In this document: positions 34,110-42,993 of the stretch, piece by piece | Position numbering within the stretch: position 1 is the stretch's first letter | Layout: every line of letters starts with the position of its first letter | Translations under genes and position numbers: made by a program | NCBI RefSeq assembly: GCF_004363095.1 | Contig: NZ_SNYO01000011.1 | Location: 62,001 to 126,000 of the forward strand | Source: Actinomycetospora succinea | GTDB lineage: Bacteria > Actinomycetota > Actinomycetes > Mycobacteriales > Pseudonocardiaceae | Reading direction: 5' to 3' | DNA: 64,000 nt | The notes under the pieces: generated by a model | The model's input: the letters and a program-made list of their open reading frames with translations, nothing else | Told to the model about the DNA's origin: nothing | The model's database searches: none

Positions 34110-35579
34110 GTGTCCGAGCCGGACCAGCCCGTCGAGACGCCCACCGAGACACCACGGCGGCGGTGGTCCCGCCGGCCGCTGGTCTGGATCGCGCTGGCCG
34201 TGGCGGTGCTCGCGGTCGTCGGGGTGACGGTCGGGCTCGGGGTCCGGACGGCGACCGCCGACGCGGCGACCGGGATGCTGCGCATCGCCCACCTGTCGCC
34301 GGTGACCCCGTCGGTCGACATGTACGTCGCGGGCCCCGACCTGCCCGAGACCCTCGTCGCGCCCGGCGTCGGCTACCGCGGCACCTCGCCGTACCTCACC
34401 GAGCCCGCCGGGACCTACACGCTGACCGCCCGCCCCGCCGGCGCGGCGCCGGAGAGCCCGCCCGCCGTCCGGGTGTCGCTCGAGGTGCCCGCCGGCACCG
34501 CGCAGACCGCCGCGTTCGTCGACTCGACGACGACGGGCGCCCCGGAGCTCCAGGTGCTCGACGACCAGACCGCGCCGGCGCCGGCGGGGTCGGCGCAGGT
34601 CCGGGTGGTGCAGGGCGCCAACGGGGTCGGCGCGCTGGACGTCGGACTCCTCGGCGGCCCGCCGCTCGCGGGCGACCTCTTCTACGGCTCGACCACCCCG
34701 TACGTGACCGTGCCGGCGCGCGAGTGGCGCGTCGACATCCGCTCGCGGCTCGGGTCGACCAACCGGACGACCGTGACCCTGCCGGACTCCGGGGTGACCA
34801 CGCTGTTCGTCGGCCGCGAGCCCGACGGCCAGCTGATCGTCGAGGCGGTGCCGGACGCGGCGACGGTCGCCGGCGTGCCCGCCCCCGGCACGGAGCCGAC
34901 CACCCCGCAGGCGACGCCCACCCCGCGCCCGACGCCCGACCCGGAGACGCCGCTGCCCGCGGCGCCGCGCGTGCCGCCGGTGCCGCGCGGCGGGACCGAG
35001 GCCGGGCTCGGGGGTCTGGCCACGCCGACGCTGCTGAGCGCCGTCGGCGACTGGTTCTCCGGCCTGTTCACCGACGAGACCGACGTCCCGCCCGCCCCGC
35101 GGATGCCGCTCGCCGCGGCCCTCGCCGCGCCGGAGGGCCTGCGCCCGACCGGGATGCAGATCCCGTCGATCGGGCTCGCCGCGCTGCAGCTCACCGACCT
35201 GCGCATCGACTACCGCGGCGCCCTGCAGGTGCCCACCGACTTCGGGCAGGTCGGCTGGTACACCTCGAGCGCGGTGCCCGGCGACCCCGGCCCGGCCGTG
35301 TTCGCGGGCCACGTCGACACCCGCCGCGGGCCCGCGGTGTTCGCCCAGCTCGACCGGCTGCGCCCCGGCGACATGATCGAGGTGCCCCGCTCCGACGGGG
35401 AGACCGCGCGCTTCTCCGTCGACAGCGTCGAGTACTTCCCGAAGGACACCCTGCCCTCGGACCGCATCTACGGACCCGCGACCTCGCAGGAGTTGCGCCT
35501 CCTGACGTGCGGCGGCCCGTTCGACGAGAGGACGCTGTCGTACCGGGACAACGTCGTCGTCTTCGCCTCGGTGCGCTGA
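34110..35579 (+). CDS. DUF4397 - class F sortase fusion
   Basis: 489 residues from GTG 34110 with GAGGAGCT upstream. A membrane anchor (about 24-46) is followed by a DUF4397 beta-domain (about 55-255, LRIAHLSPVTPSVDMYV), a Pro/Thr linker and a sortase domain (about 350-489) with His401 in FAGHVDT, Cys467 in LLTCGG and Arg474/Arg479. Class F sortases cleave and rejoin surface proteins or act as hydrolases in actinobacteria. An N-terminal DUF4397, normally a separate secreted protein, may present substrate or bind the wall. No LPxTG substrate was noticed nearby. Confidence 0.88.
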   Translation: MSEPDQPVETPTETPRRRWSRRPLVWIALAVAVLAVVGVTVGLGVRTATADAATGMLRIAHLSPVTPSVDMYVAGPDLPETLVAPGVGYRGTSPYLTEPAGTYTLTARPAGAAPESPPAVRVSLEVPAGTAQTAAFVDSTTTGAPELQVLDDQTAPAPAGSAQVRVVQGANGVGALDVGLLGGPPLAGDLFYGSTTPYVTVPAREWRVDIRSRLGSTNRTTVTLPDSGVTTLFVGREPDGQLIVEAVPDAATVAGVPAPGTEPTTPQATPTPRPTPDPETPLPAAPRVPPVPRGGTEAGLGGLATPTLLSAVGDWFSGLFTDETDVPPAPRMPLAAALAAPEGLRPTGMQIPSIGLAALQLTDLRIDYRGALQVPTDFGQVGWYTSSAVPGDPGPAVFAGHVDTRRGPAVFAQLDRLRPGDMIEVPRSDGETARFSVDSVEYFPKDTLPSDRIYGPATSQELRLLTCGGPFDERTLSYRDNVVVFASVR

Positions 35580-35599
35580 GGGGTCAGGAGAAACCAGAG

Positions 35600-36112
35600 A
35601 TGGACGCCATCGACGTACTCGTCGACGCCTTCGGCCGCGCGCAGAGCGACGCCGCGCGGGCCGTCGACGGGCTGACCGCCGACGAGCTGAGCTGGCGCGC
35701 GGACGCCGAGGCCAACCCGATCGCGTGGCTCGTCTGGCACCTGACACGCGTGCAGGACGACCACGTCGCCGACCTGGCCGGCACCGAGCAGGTGTACACC
35801 GCCGACGGGTGGGCGCGGCGCTTCGACCTGCCCCTCGACGACGCCTCGATCGGCTACGGGCACACCACCGAGCAGGTCGCGTCGGTGCGCGTCGACGACC
35901 CGGCGCTGCTCACCGGCTACCTCGACGCCGTGCACGAGCGGACCGTGGCCTACCTGCGGACGCTGACGGGCGAGGATCTCGACGAGGTCATCGACGACGC
36001 GTGGGACCCGCCGGTGACGCGCGGGGTGCGCCTGGTCAGCGTGGTCGACGACGACATCCAGCACGCCGGTCAGGCCGCCTACCTCGCGGGGCTCGTGCGC
36101 CGCCGACGCTGA
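35600..36112 (+). CDS. DinB/DUF664-like protein
   Basis: 170 residues from ATG 35600 (GGAG upstream, 20 bases after the sortase gene). The four-helix DinB pattern is seen with AWLVWHLTRVQDDHVADL and DDIQHAGQAAYLAGL carrying the histidine metal ligands. Many actinobacterial members are thiol-dependent (mycothiol) enzymes. Second DinB protein in the window; clearly different in sequence from that at 15508. Confidence 0.84.
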   Translation: MDAIDVLVDAFGRAQSDAARAVDGLTADELSWRADAEANPIAWLVWHLTRVQDDHVADLAGTEQVYTADGWARRFDLPLDDASIGYGHTTEQVASVRVDDPALLTGYLDAVHERTVAYLRTLTGEDLDEVIDDAWDPPVTRGVRLVSVVDDDIQHAGQAAYLAGLVRRRR

Positions 36113-36206
36113 TCTCCATTGATCATGTGTTCCTCACCACTCCCCTACCCGATCGAGGGCTAGACTCCACGCGCGTCGATCACGCGCGCGTGGGGGTGGG
36201 GGGCAG

Positions 36207-37484
36207 ATGCGGAGCGAGGGCTTCCGGTGGCCGCGGGTCCTGGCCGCCCTGGCGGCGGCGTCGGCGCTGCTGGTCGCGGCGGGGTGCGACGGCGGCACGG
36301 CGCGCGCGTCGGCGGCCCCGTCGAACGTCCTCGGGCCGGGTCTCACCCACACCCAGTTCAGCGCCGTCGACGGCGACCCGGCGGCCACCGGGCAGGTCGC
36401 CGCGGCGCTCGGGGCCCAGCCGATGCCGCAGGCGCAGCACATCATGGGCTTCGGCGCGAGCAACCCGGAGCCGTCGCCCGGCGAGTACGACTTCGCGAGC
36501 CTCGACGCCCGCATGGACTTCATCCGCCGCAGCGGCGGCACGCCGGTGATCACGCTGTGCTGCGCCCCGGACTGGATGAAGGGCGGCGCGGAGGGCACCA
36601 CCGACTGGAGCCGGCTCGAGGTCGCGCCCACCCCGGAGCACTACCAGGACTTCGCGGACCTGGCCGCCGAGATCTCCCGCCGTTACCCCGACGTCCACCA
36701 CTTCCAGGTCTGGAACGAGTTCAAGGGCTTCTTCAACGAGGAGACCAAGACCTGGGACGGCCCGGCGTACACCGACCTCTACAACCGCGTGTACGACGCG
36801 CTCAAGGAGGTCGACCCGGGCAACCAGGTCGGCGGCCCCTACATCGAGATGACCGCGCCCCCGCCGGGCGTCGACACCGGGCCCTCCGAGCTCACCGGGC
36901 CCTGGGGCAAGGTCGACCAGCGCATCCTCGACGCGTTCGACTTCTGGAACCAGAACAAGAACGGCGCCGACTTCGTCGTCGTCGACGGGCACGCCACCAC
37001 CGAGGAGGGCGCGCCCGACGACGCCACCGCCCTCACCAAGATCGCGGACGTCAACCGCTGGATCCAGGGCCGCACGACGCTGCCGCTGTGGTGGGCCGAG
37101 TGGTACGTCGAGCCCGACGCGGCGCGCTGGCCGCAGGAGAAGCGGCTGGCGCAGCGGGCGGCGGGGCTCGTCGAGTTCGCCCGCTCCGGCGTCGCGACGT
37201 CGTTCTACTGGAACGCCGCGCGCAACGCGTCCTCGCCGACCGGGCTCTGGGCGCCCACCGGGGCGCCCGAGCCGTTCCTCGGGATGCTGCAGCAGTTCGC
37301 CCGCGAGTTCCCGCCGGGTGCCCCGGTGCAGGACGCCGGCGTCGCGCCGCCGGTGTTCGGCGCCCGCGGGCCGAACTCCACGGTCGTCGTCAACACCAGC
37401 GACGCCCCGGTCACCGCCACGGTCGGCGGCACGGACGTCGAGCTGGCGCCGTACGAGGTCCGGTGGGTCCCCGAAGGGGCATGA
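36207..37484 (+). CDS. GH39-like glycoside hydrolase lipoprotein
   Basis: 425 residues. A lipoprotein signal ends LLVAAGC with Cys27. The clan-A (beta/alpha)8 barrel shows the acid/base VWNEFKG (Glu171) and the nucleophile WWAEWYV (Glu298); a small beta domain (about 375-425) ends the protein. The arrangement resembles family 39 xylosidases/iduronidases. Facing the start of a second exopolysaccharide operon on the opposite strand, it may trim or recycle that polymer. The predicted substrate is open. Confidence 0.86.
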   Translation: MRSEGFRWPRVLAALAAASALLVAAGCDGGTARASAAPSNVLGPGLTHTQFSAVDGDPAATGQVAAALGAQPMPQAQHIMGFGASNPEPSPGEYDFASLDARMDFIRRSGGTPVITLCCAPDWMKGGAEGTTDWSRLEVAPTPEHYQDFADLAAEISRRYPDVHHFQVWNEFKGFFNEETKTWDGPAYTDLYNRVYDALKEVDPGNQVGGPYIEMTAPPPGVDTGPSELTGPWGKVDQRILDAFDFWNQNKNGADFVVVDGHATTEEGAPDDATALTKIADVNRWIQGRTTLPLWWAEWYVEPDAARWPQEKRLAQRAAGLVEFARSGVATSFYWNAARNASSPTGLWAPTGAPEPFLGMLQQFAREFPPGAPVQDAGVAPPVFGARGPNSTVVVNTSDAPVTATVGGTDVELAPYEVRWVPEGA

Positions 37485-37502
37485 CGGCAGGGGCGCAGCG
37501 GG

Positions 37503-40500
37503 TCAGGTGAGCGCGAACAGGCGCTCGACCACCACGGCGGCGAAGGCCAGGAGCAGCGGCCCCCACACGAACACCGTGGTGCGCAGGGCGGCCCGGCCCG
37601 GCCGGCGCAGCGCCCAGATCTGCTGGACGAGCAGCACCCCGACCAGCCCGATCAGCACCGTCACCCCGACCGGGGTCCACGGCGTCGGCCCGATGCGCAC
37701 CCCGAGCAGCTCCGGGACCCGGCCGGTGATCGGGTCGAAGGCCTGGTCGTTGCGCGGGACCCAGATCTGGGCGTCGCCGGTGTCGAGGACCTTCTGCAGG
37801 CGCGGGTCGGCGGCCAGCGCCGCGCGCAGCTGCGTGCCCCAGCCCTTCGGGAAGCCGGCGCTGACCTCGAGGTACTGCTCCTCGGCCTGCGAGGTGACGA
37901 AGTACGTGCTGCCGCCCCAGTAGGCGAGCTGCTCGACCACGACCGAGGGGTTGTCGGCGGCGTTCGGGGACGCGAGCGTCGCGCGGACGCCGACGCCGAT
38001 CGTGTCGGTGTAGCCGATCGGCATCATCGGCGTCGCCCCGGAGTCGAGGGAGTCGGTGAGGAAGAGGACCTGGGCGTCGCCGGGCCGGTCGTAGACCCAC
38101 TGCACCGCGGCCATCTCTCCCTGCGTGACCCGCTCGAACGCCTCGTTGCCGTAGGCCGCGATCCCGTAGGCCGCGCCGAGCACCAGCACCACGACGCCCG
38201 CGGCCACGTAGCGCCAGATCGACCCGAACGACGCGCGGAACCCGCTGCCGCGCGCGGTCTCGGGGAAGAAGGCCATCGCGATGAGCACGCACGCCCCGGG
38301 CAGCGCGAACATGTACACGCGCAGCCCGATCTCGCCGCCGTAGTTCTGCACGAGGACGGCGAGGAAGGGCACGGCGAGCAGGAGCAGGACGACCCGGTCG
38401 TCGATCCCGCGGTGCCGGCGGCGCAGCAGCCCCGCGAGCGACCCGATGGCCAGCACGCCGAACAGGGCCACGCGGACCATGAGGACGACGCCGTGCGCCG
38501 GGTCGCCGCCGGCGCGGGCGGCGATGCTGGTGGAGACGTTGCCCGTGAGGTCGCCGACGCCGCCGAGGACGTCGGTGAGGTGGCCGGTCCAGAACGCCGC
38601 GGTCATCAGGCTCACCCAGGCGATCAGCAGGACGCCGAGCAGCACGGGCAGCCCGCGCAGCGTGGAGCGCCGCCCCAGCGCCAGCGCGCCGGCCGCGATG
38701 ACCATGACGAACGGTGTCAGCTGGTGGCTCACGGTCGCCGCCGCGAAGATCGTGAGCAGCAGCCCGAGCAGCGCGACGCGCGTCGCCGGCGACGACGGCC
38801 GCGCGGCGCGCTCGCCGGCCTGGGTCGGCGTCCCGATCACCCGGCCGACGCCGCGCCGGACCGCGCTCCCGGCGCGCCGCAGCCACGACGGCGTCCGGCG
38901 CAGCGCGCCGTCCACCCACGCCGGGCGCCCGGCCGCGCCGACGGCCTCGCGGCCCACCGGACGGAACCAGGTCAGCAGGATGCCGATGAAGATCATGTAG
39001 AGCAGGAACGTGTAGCCCTGCGGCGAGAAGTAGTCCTGCCCGATCCACTGCAGGACGGTGAACAGCAGGGCCGCGAACCATTTACCGCGCCAGCTGATCC
39101 GCACGTTGCGCAGGATCAGCCACAGCGCGAGCAGGTAGAACAGGTTCGACAGCAGCGGCGTGACCCGCACCAGGGGCAGCAGCTGCTCGGGCGTGGCCCC
39201 GTCGGACACGAACGACACCAGGGCGAAGAAGCCGGGCCAGCTGAAGCGCGCGTCGACGTCGGGGGCCACCGTGCCGAACCGCGAGATGAAGTCGGCGAAC
39301 CCCAGGTGCACGTAGGACGTGGGGAACCGGGGCAGCGGCTCGATCAGCGCGGTCAGCCCGTGCAGGGCGCAGCACACGGCCACCAGCTGGGCGGTCAGCA
39401 GGACCTTGCGCTCGCGGGCGAGGGCGATGGCCGCGACGACGCTGACCAGCAGCAGCGCCACCCCGGCCAGCGTCACCACGGGCAGGACCGACACCAGGCC
39501 CCAGCCGCTCAGGGCGCCGAGGTCCACCCACGCCAGCGGCTCGAAGATCATGACGAGCGCGAGCAGGCTGGCCACGGCGACGATCACCGCGGGGCCGCCG
39601 CGGTCGACCGCGACCAGCAGGCGCCGCCACCGCGAGCGGGCGGGCGTCTCCCGGGGAGGCTCGGGGGGTGGCTCGGGGGGTGGCTCGGGGGACGTCTCCG
39701 GCGACGTCTCCTGCGACGTCCGTGGCGCGGGGACCGGCCGCCGCGGCGCCTGGGGCGCCGTCTCGGTCTGCGCCTCGTCGGGCGGGGTCGTCGCGCGCTG
39801 CCGCACGACGACCTGCAGCGGGACGAGGCGCTGGGCGACGGCGGAGTCAGGGGCGGGGTCGGGGGCGGGGTCGGGGGCGGGGGCCGGCGGCGTCCACGGG
39901 TCGAACGGGGCCTCGCGCCTCCCGGCGATGACCGGGAGCAGGCGCGGCAGCACGAGGAGCGCGACGGCCACGTTGCTGACGAGCACCAGCACGCCCACCC
40001 CGGTGACCGGGTCGATGGGCATCCCGAGCGTGCCGCCGCCGAGGAACAGGCCCGCCACCACGGAGCCGACGACGACCGTGCCCGAGAGCACCTGCCAGCG
40101 CACGATCGAGCGGGCGCGCCCCTGCGCGCGCAGCACCCCGAGCCAGACCTCGAGGACCGCGCGGCCCAGCGACGCCAGCGCGAGCAGCTGCAGCAGCGGC
40201 GCGGCGGCCGCGTAGTCGGGGCCGAGGAAGGCCAGGAGGGGACGGGCGAGCAGGAGCAGCAGCACCGCGGCCGCCCCGAGCAGCGCGACCGAGCGCACCA
40301 GCGCGGAGCGCGCGTACCGGGCGAGCCGGCCGGCGTCGAAGACCCCCTCGACCGTGAGCGTCTGCGCGAGGTTGTTCGGGACCAGGTTGAGGACCCCGGC
40401 CATCATCCAGGCGATGTAGAACACCGCGAACGTCGACGGCGCCAGCGCGGCGGCCACGACGACGGGCACGAGGTAGATCGCGCCGAACCCGAACAGGGCG

Positions 40501-41264
40501 CCCACGAAGTCGCCGGCCATGAACCCGCGGATCTCGCTGCCGGTGGTCGCGGTGCCGCCGTCGGTCTCGCGGGCGTGGCGCGGCACCCGCCGGGCGAACA
40601 CGAGGAGGTTCACCGGCAGGCAGAGCAGGATCATCGGCACGATCCACGCGACGTACACCCCGGAGGCGGGCAGCGTGCTGGCGAGCAGGACGAGCAGGGC
40701 CGCCTTGACCGCGCCGAAGACGGTGTTCTCGAGCGCCACCCACCCGGCGCCGCGCAGGCCGACGAGCACGCCGTCCTGCACGGTGAAGATGTTCGCGGCG
40801 ATCGCGACGCCGACGAACCCGATCGCCGCCCACGGGCTCGCGAGCAGCCCGAACGACGGCCCCCACCAGCCGAGGGTGAGGACGAAGCCCGTGGCCAGCG
40901 CCGCGACCACGAGCGAGCTGAGCCCGTAGCTGACCAGCACCAGGCGCGCCGTGCGCCGTCCGCTCTGAGGCAGGAACCGGCTCAGCGTGCCGGTGATGTT
41001 GATGCCGACGATCGCCGAGAGCAGGGTCATCGCCGAGATGAGCGCGGAGGCGCGCCCGACGTCCTCGGGGGTGTAGAAGCGCGCGGCCAGGAACCAGAAG
41101 ACGAGCCCCAGCAGCCCGGTCATGCCGGTGTTGACGATCAGCGCGTACGAGTTCCGCGAGAACGGGTCGGTGAGGTGCTCGCGCAGGCGGGCGCGGCGCG
41201 ACGTCGAGGGCGCCGCGCCCACCCGCAGCGCCGCCGTGCGGGCGTCGACGGACCCGGCGGTCAC
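37503..41264 (-). CDS. Wzx-type flippase fused to a Wzy/GT-C-like membrane domain
   Basis: 1253 residues from a GTG that overlaps the deacetylase stop. Residues about 30-450 form a Wzx/MATE-type flippase (LREHLTDPFSRNSYALIVNTG, then FTPEDVGRASALISA-like segments and GAGWVALENTVFGAVKAALL). Residues 451-545 are a Pro/Glu/Thr-rich linker. Residues 548-1253 hold about 13 more helices and an extracytoplasmic domain near 1060-1180 with ADFISRFGTV, SWPGFFALVSF and QDYFSPQGYTFLLYM, like Wzy or GT-C enzymes of actinobacteria. One protein may thus flip the lipid-linked unit and then polymerise or modify it. Confidence 0.83.
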   Translation of the reverse strand: MTAGSVDARTAALRVGAAPSTSRRARLREHLTDPFSRNSYALIVNTGMTGLLGLVFWFLAARFYTPEDVGRASALISAMTLLSAIVGINITGTLSRFLPQSGRRTARLVLVSYGLSSLVVAALATGFVLTLGWWGPSFGLLASPWAAIGFVGVAIAANIFTVQDGVLVGLRGAGWVALENTVFGAVKAALLVLLASTLPASGVYVAWIVPMILLCLPVNLLVFARRVPRHARETDGGTATTGSEIRGFMAGDFVGALFGFGAIYLVPVVVAAALAPSTFAVFYIAWMMAGVLNLVPNNLAQTLTVEGVFDAGRLARYARSALVRSVALLGAAAVLLLLLARPLLAFLGPDYAAAAPLLQLLALASLGRAVLEVWLGVLRAQGRARSIVRWQVLSGTVVVGSVVAGLFLGGGTLGMPIDPVTGVGVLVLVSNVAVALLVLPRLLPVIAGRREAPFDPWTPPAPAPDPAPDPAPDSAVAQRLVPLQVVVRQRATTPPDEAQTETAPQAPRRPVPAPRTSQETSPETSPEPPPEPPPEPPRETPARSRWRRLLVAVDRGGPAVIVAVASLLALVMIFEPLAWVDLGALSGWGLVSVLPVVTLAGVALLLVSVVAAIALARERKVLLTAQLVAVCCALHGLTALIEPLPRFPTSYVHLGFADFISRFGTVAPDVDARFSWPGFFALVSFVSDGATPEQLLPLVRVTPLLSNLFYLLALWLILRNVRISWRGKWFAALLFTVLQWIGQDYFSPQGYTFLLYMIFIGILLTWFRPVGREAVGAAGRPAWVDGALRRTPSWLRRAGSAVRRGVGRVIGTPTQAGERAARPSSPATRVALLGLLLTIFAAATVSHQLTPFVMVIAAGALALGRRSTLRGLPVLLGVLLIAWVSLMTAAFWTGHLTDVLGGVGDLTGNVSTSIAARAGGDPAHGVVLMVRVALFGVLAIGSLAGLLRRRHRGIDDRVVLLLLAVPFLAVLVQNYGGEIGLRVYMFALPGACVLIAMAFFPETARGSGFRASFGSIWRYVAAGVVVLVLGAAYGIAAYGNEAFERVTQGEMAAVQWVYDRPGDAQVLFLTDSLDSGATPMMPIGYTDTIGVGVRATLASPNAADNPSVVVEQLAYWGGSTYFVTSQAEEQYLEVSAGFPKGWGTQLRAALAADPRLQKVLDTGDAQIWVPRNDQAFDPITGRVPELLGVRIGPTPWTPVGVTVLIGLVGVLLVQQIWALRRPGRAALRTTVFVWGPLLLAFAAVVVERLFALT
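39661..39885 (-). repeat. Low-complexity repeats encoding the inter-domain Pro-rich linker
   Basis: Within the fusion gene, near-identical GGGGGTGGCTC units (39661-39690) and GGGTCGGGGGC units (39850-39885) encode SPEPPPEPPPEPP and PAPDPAPDPAP. These repeats mark the join between flippase and polymerase-like domains and are likely to vary in number. Confidence 0.7.
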
Positions 41265-42067
41265 GAGAGCACCCGTCCGGCGAGGGCGGAGCGCGACACG
41301 ACGGACCGGCTGCGGCGCACGACCAGGTACCCGGCGGTCAGGGTGCGCTCCTTCCAGTAGATGCGGGCGTGGTGCTCACCGCGCACCACGCGCCCGAACG
41401 TGGCCAGGTCGGTGGTCCGCGCGACGGTCAGCCGCGGCACGGCGAAGCCGTCGGCGCCCCGGGCGGCCGCGAAGTTGCCGACGCTCGCGGCGAGCCGGTA
41501 GCCGGCGTCGGCGACCGCGCGGCGCACCCGCGCGCTCGAGTAGCCGTAGGGGTAGGCGAGGTGCGGCACCTCGTGCCCGAGACGCTCGGCGAGCAGGCGC
41601 TTCGGACGGGCGAGCTCGTCGCGCAGGGCGCCGTCGGCCAGCTGGTCGAGCTGGGCGTGGCTGTGGCTGTGCGCACCGATCTCCACGCCGGCGGCGTCGC
41701 ACTCGGCGACCTGCGACCACGACAGCATCCGGTCCAGCGGCTGCCCGGCGGCCTCGGTGCCGGCGTCGTCGAGCCAGCCGGTGGTGACGAAGAGCGTGGC
41801 GGTCGCGCCCGCGCGGGTCAGGCGCGGGAGGGCCTCGCGGTGGAAGTCGGCGTACCCGTCGTCGAAGGTCAGCGCGATCGGGCGCTCGGGTGCGGTCGCC
41901 TCGCCGCGGCGGATGGCGGCGAGCTCGCCGACCGTGATCGTCGTGAAGCCCTCGGCGGCCAGGAGGTCGAGCTGCTCGGCGAACCGGTCGGGGTGCACCG
42001 ACAGCCCGTACGTGGCGTCGGAGGGCCGCTCGGCGACCGCGTGGTACATGAGCACGGGGACGGTCAC
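41261..42067 (-). CDS. Polysaccharide deacetylase (NodB/CE4)
   Basis: 268 residues from GTG 42067 overlapping the GT2 stop. NodB motifs: LTFDDGYADF (motif 1, catalytic Asp and metal Asp), GAHSHSHAQLDQL (motif 2, HxxxH-type metal ligands) and HLAYPYGYSS (motif 3). No signal peptide or membrane anchor is evident, so it may act at the inner face on lipid-linked sugars or as a modifying enzyme. It likely removes N-acetyl groups from a GlcNAc-type sugar of the locus polymer. Confidence 0.88.
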   Translation of the reverse strand: MTVPVLMYHAVAERPSDATYGLSVHPDRFAEQLDLLAAEGFTTITVGELAAIRRGEATAPERPIALTFDDGYADFHREALPRLTRAGATATLFVTTGWLDDAGTEAAGQPLDRMLSWSQVAECDAAGVEIGAHSHSHAQLDQLADGALRDELARPKRLLAERLGHEVPHLAYPYGYSSARVRRAVADAGYRLAASVGNFAAARGADGFAVPRLTVARTTDLATFGRVVRGEHHARIYWKERTLTAGYLVVRRSRSVVSRSALAGRVLS

Positions 42068-42993
42068 GACGCGGTCCTCGCGAGGGAGCCGACGGCGTAG
42101 CCGGCGGTGGTGGTGAGCAGCCCGGCGGTGATCGCGCCGGCGCGGGCGAGCCCGTGGCGGTCGCCGCGCCAGGCCTGGACGACCCCGCGGGTGACCCCGC
42201 GGCGCAGGGTCACCGCGGCGTAGCTCCGCTCGGCGGCGAGGCCGGCCGCGGCGCCGACGCTGCGCGTGACCAGCGCCTTCGACAGGCCCTCGGCGTAGCA
42301 GCGCGCGCGGAAGTAGCGGAACGCCTCGCGCGCGGGCGGGACCCGGTGCCAGATCACCGCGCGCGGGTCGTGGACGAAGCGCGCGCCGGGGCGGTGGGCC
42401 GCGACGCGGATGCAGAACTCGGTCTCCTCGCACCCCAGCGGGCGCGCCCGCGCGGCGGTGCGGCCGATGTGGGTGGGGAACCCGCCGGCGATCTCGAACG
42501 CGTCCCGGCGGAACGAGGCGTTCCCGCCCAGCAGGTTGCGCACCGGGCCCGGGTCGCGGCCGACGAACGTGCAGCCGACGACCCAGTCGAACTCCTCGGG
42601 GAACCAGGTCGGCCGGTCGGTGGCCCACCACGGCAGCGTGAGCCCGCCGACGCCGAGGACGTCGGGGTCGTCGTAGCCCTCGGCGAAGGTCCGCACCCAG
42701 TCCGGCCCGGCGACGGCGTCGTCGTCGAGGAACGCCACGACCTCGCCGGTGGAGGCCGCGACGCCGGTGTTCTTGCCGCCGGACAGCCCGCGGGTCTGGG
42801 CGTTGGCGACGACGAGCGCGTCCGGGAGGGCCCGGGCGAGGCGGTCGCGCAGGCCGGGGTTGTGGTCCACGACGACGATCAGCTCGTGCGGCGCGACGCT
42901 CTGCCCCTCGGCGACCGACGACGCCGCGGCGAGGACGTCGTCCCATCGCTCGTCGGTGTAGGCGCAGATGACCACCGAGACCGTGCGTGTCAT
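42064..42993 (-). CDS. Glycosyltransferase family 2 protein
   Basis: 309 residues from ATG 42993. GT-A fold: SVVICAYTDERWDDVLAAASSV, VVDHNPGLRDRL, GLSGGKNTGVAASTGEVVAFLDDDAV (DxD motif), then NLLGGNASFRRDAFEIAGGFP and the late CEETEFCIRVAAH, typical of rhamnosyl- or galactofuranosyl-like GT2 enzymes. Two short hydrophobic segments near the C-terminus may attach it to the membrane. ATGA overlap with the acyltransferase stop shows coupled translation. Confidence 0.88.
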   Translation of the reverse strand: MTRTVSVVICAYTDERWDDVLAAASSVAEGQSVAPHELIVVVDHNPGLRDRLARALPDALVVANAQTRGLSGGKNTGVAASTGEVVAFLDDDAVAGPDWVRTFAEGYDDPDVLGVGGLTLPWWATDRPTWFPEEFDWVVGCTFVGRDPGPVRNLLGGNASFRRDAFEIAGGFPTHIGRTAARARPLGCEETEFCIRVAAHRPGARFVHDPRAVIWHRVPPAREAFRYFRARCYAEGLSKALVTRSVGAAAGLAAERSYAAVTLRRGVTRGVVQAWRGDRHGLARAGAITAGLLTTTAGYAVGSLARTAS

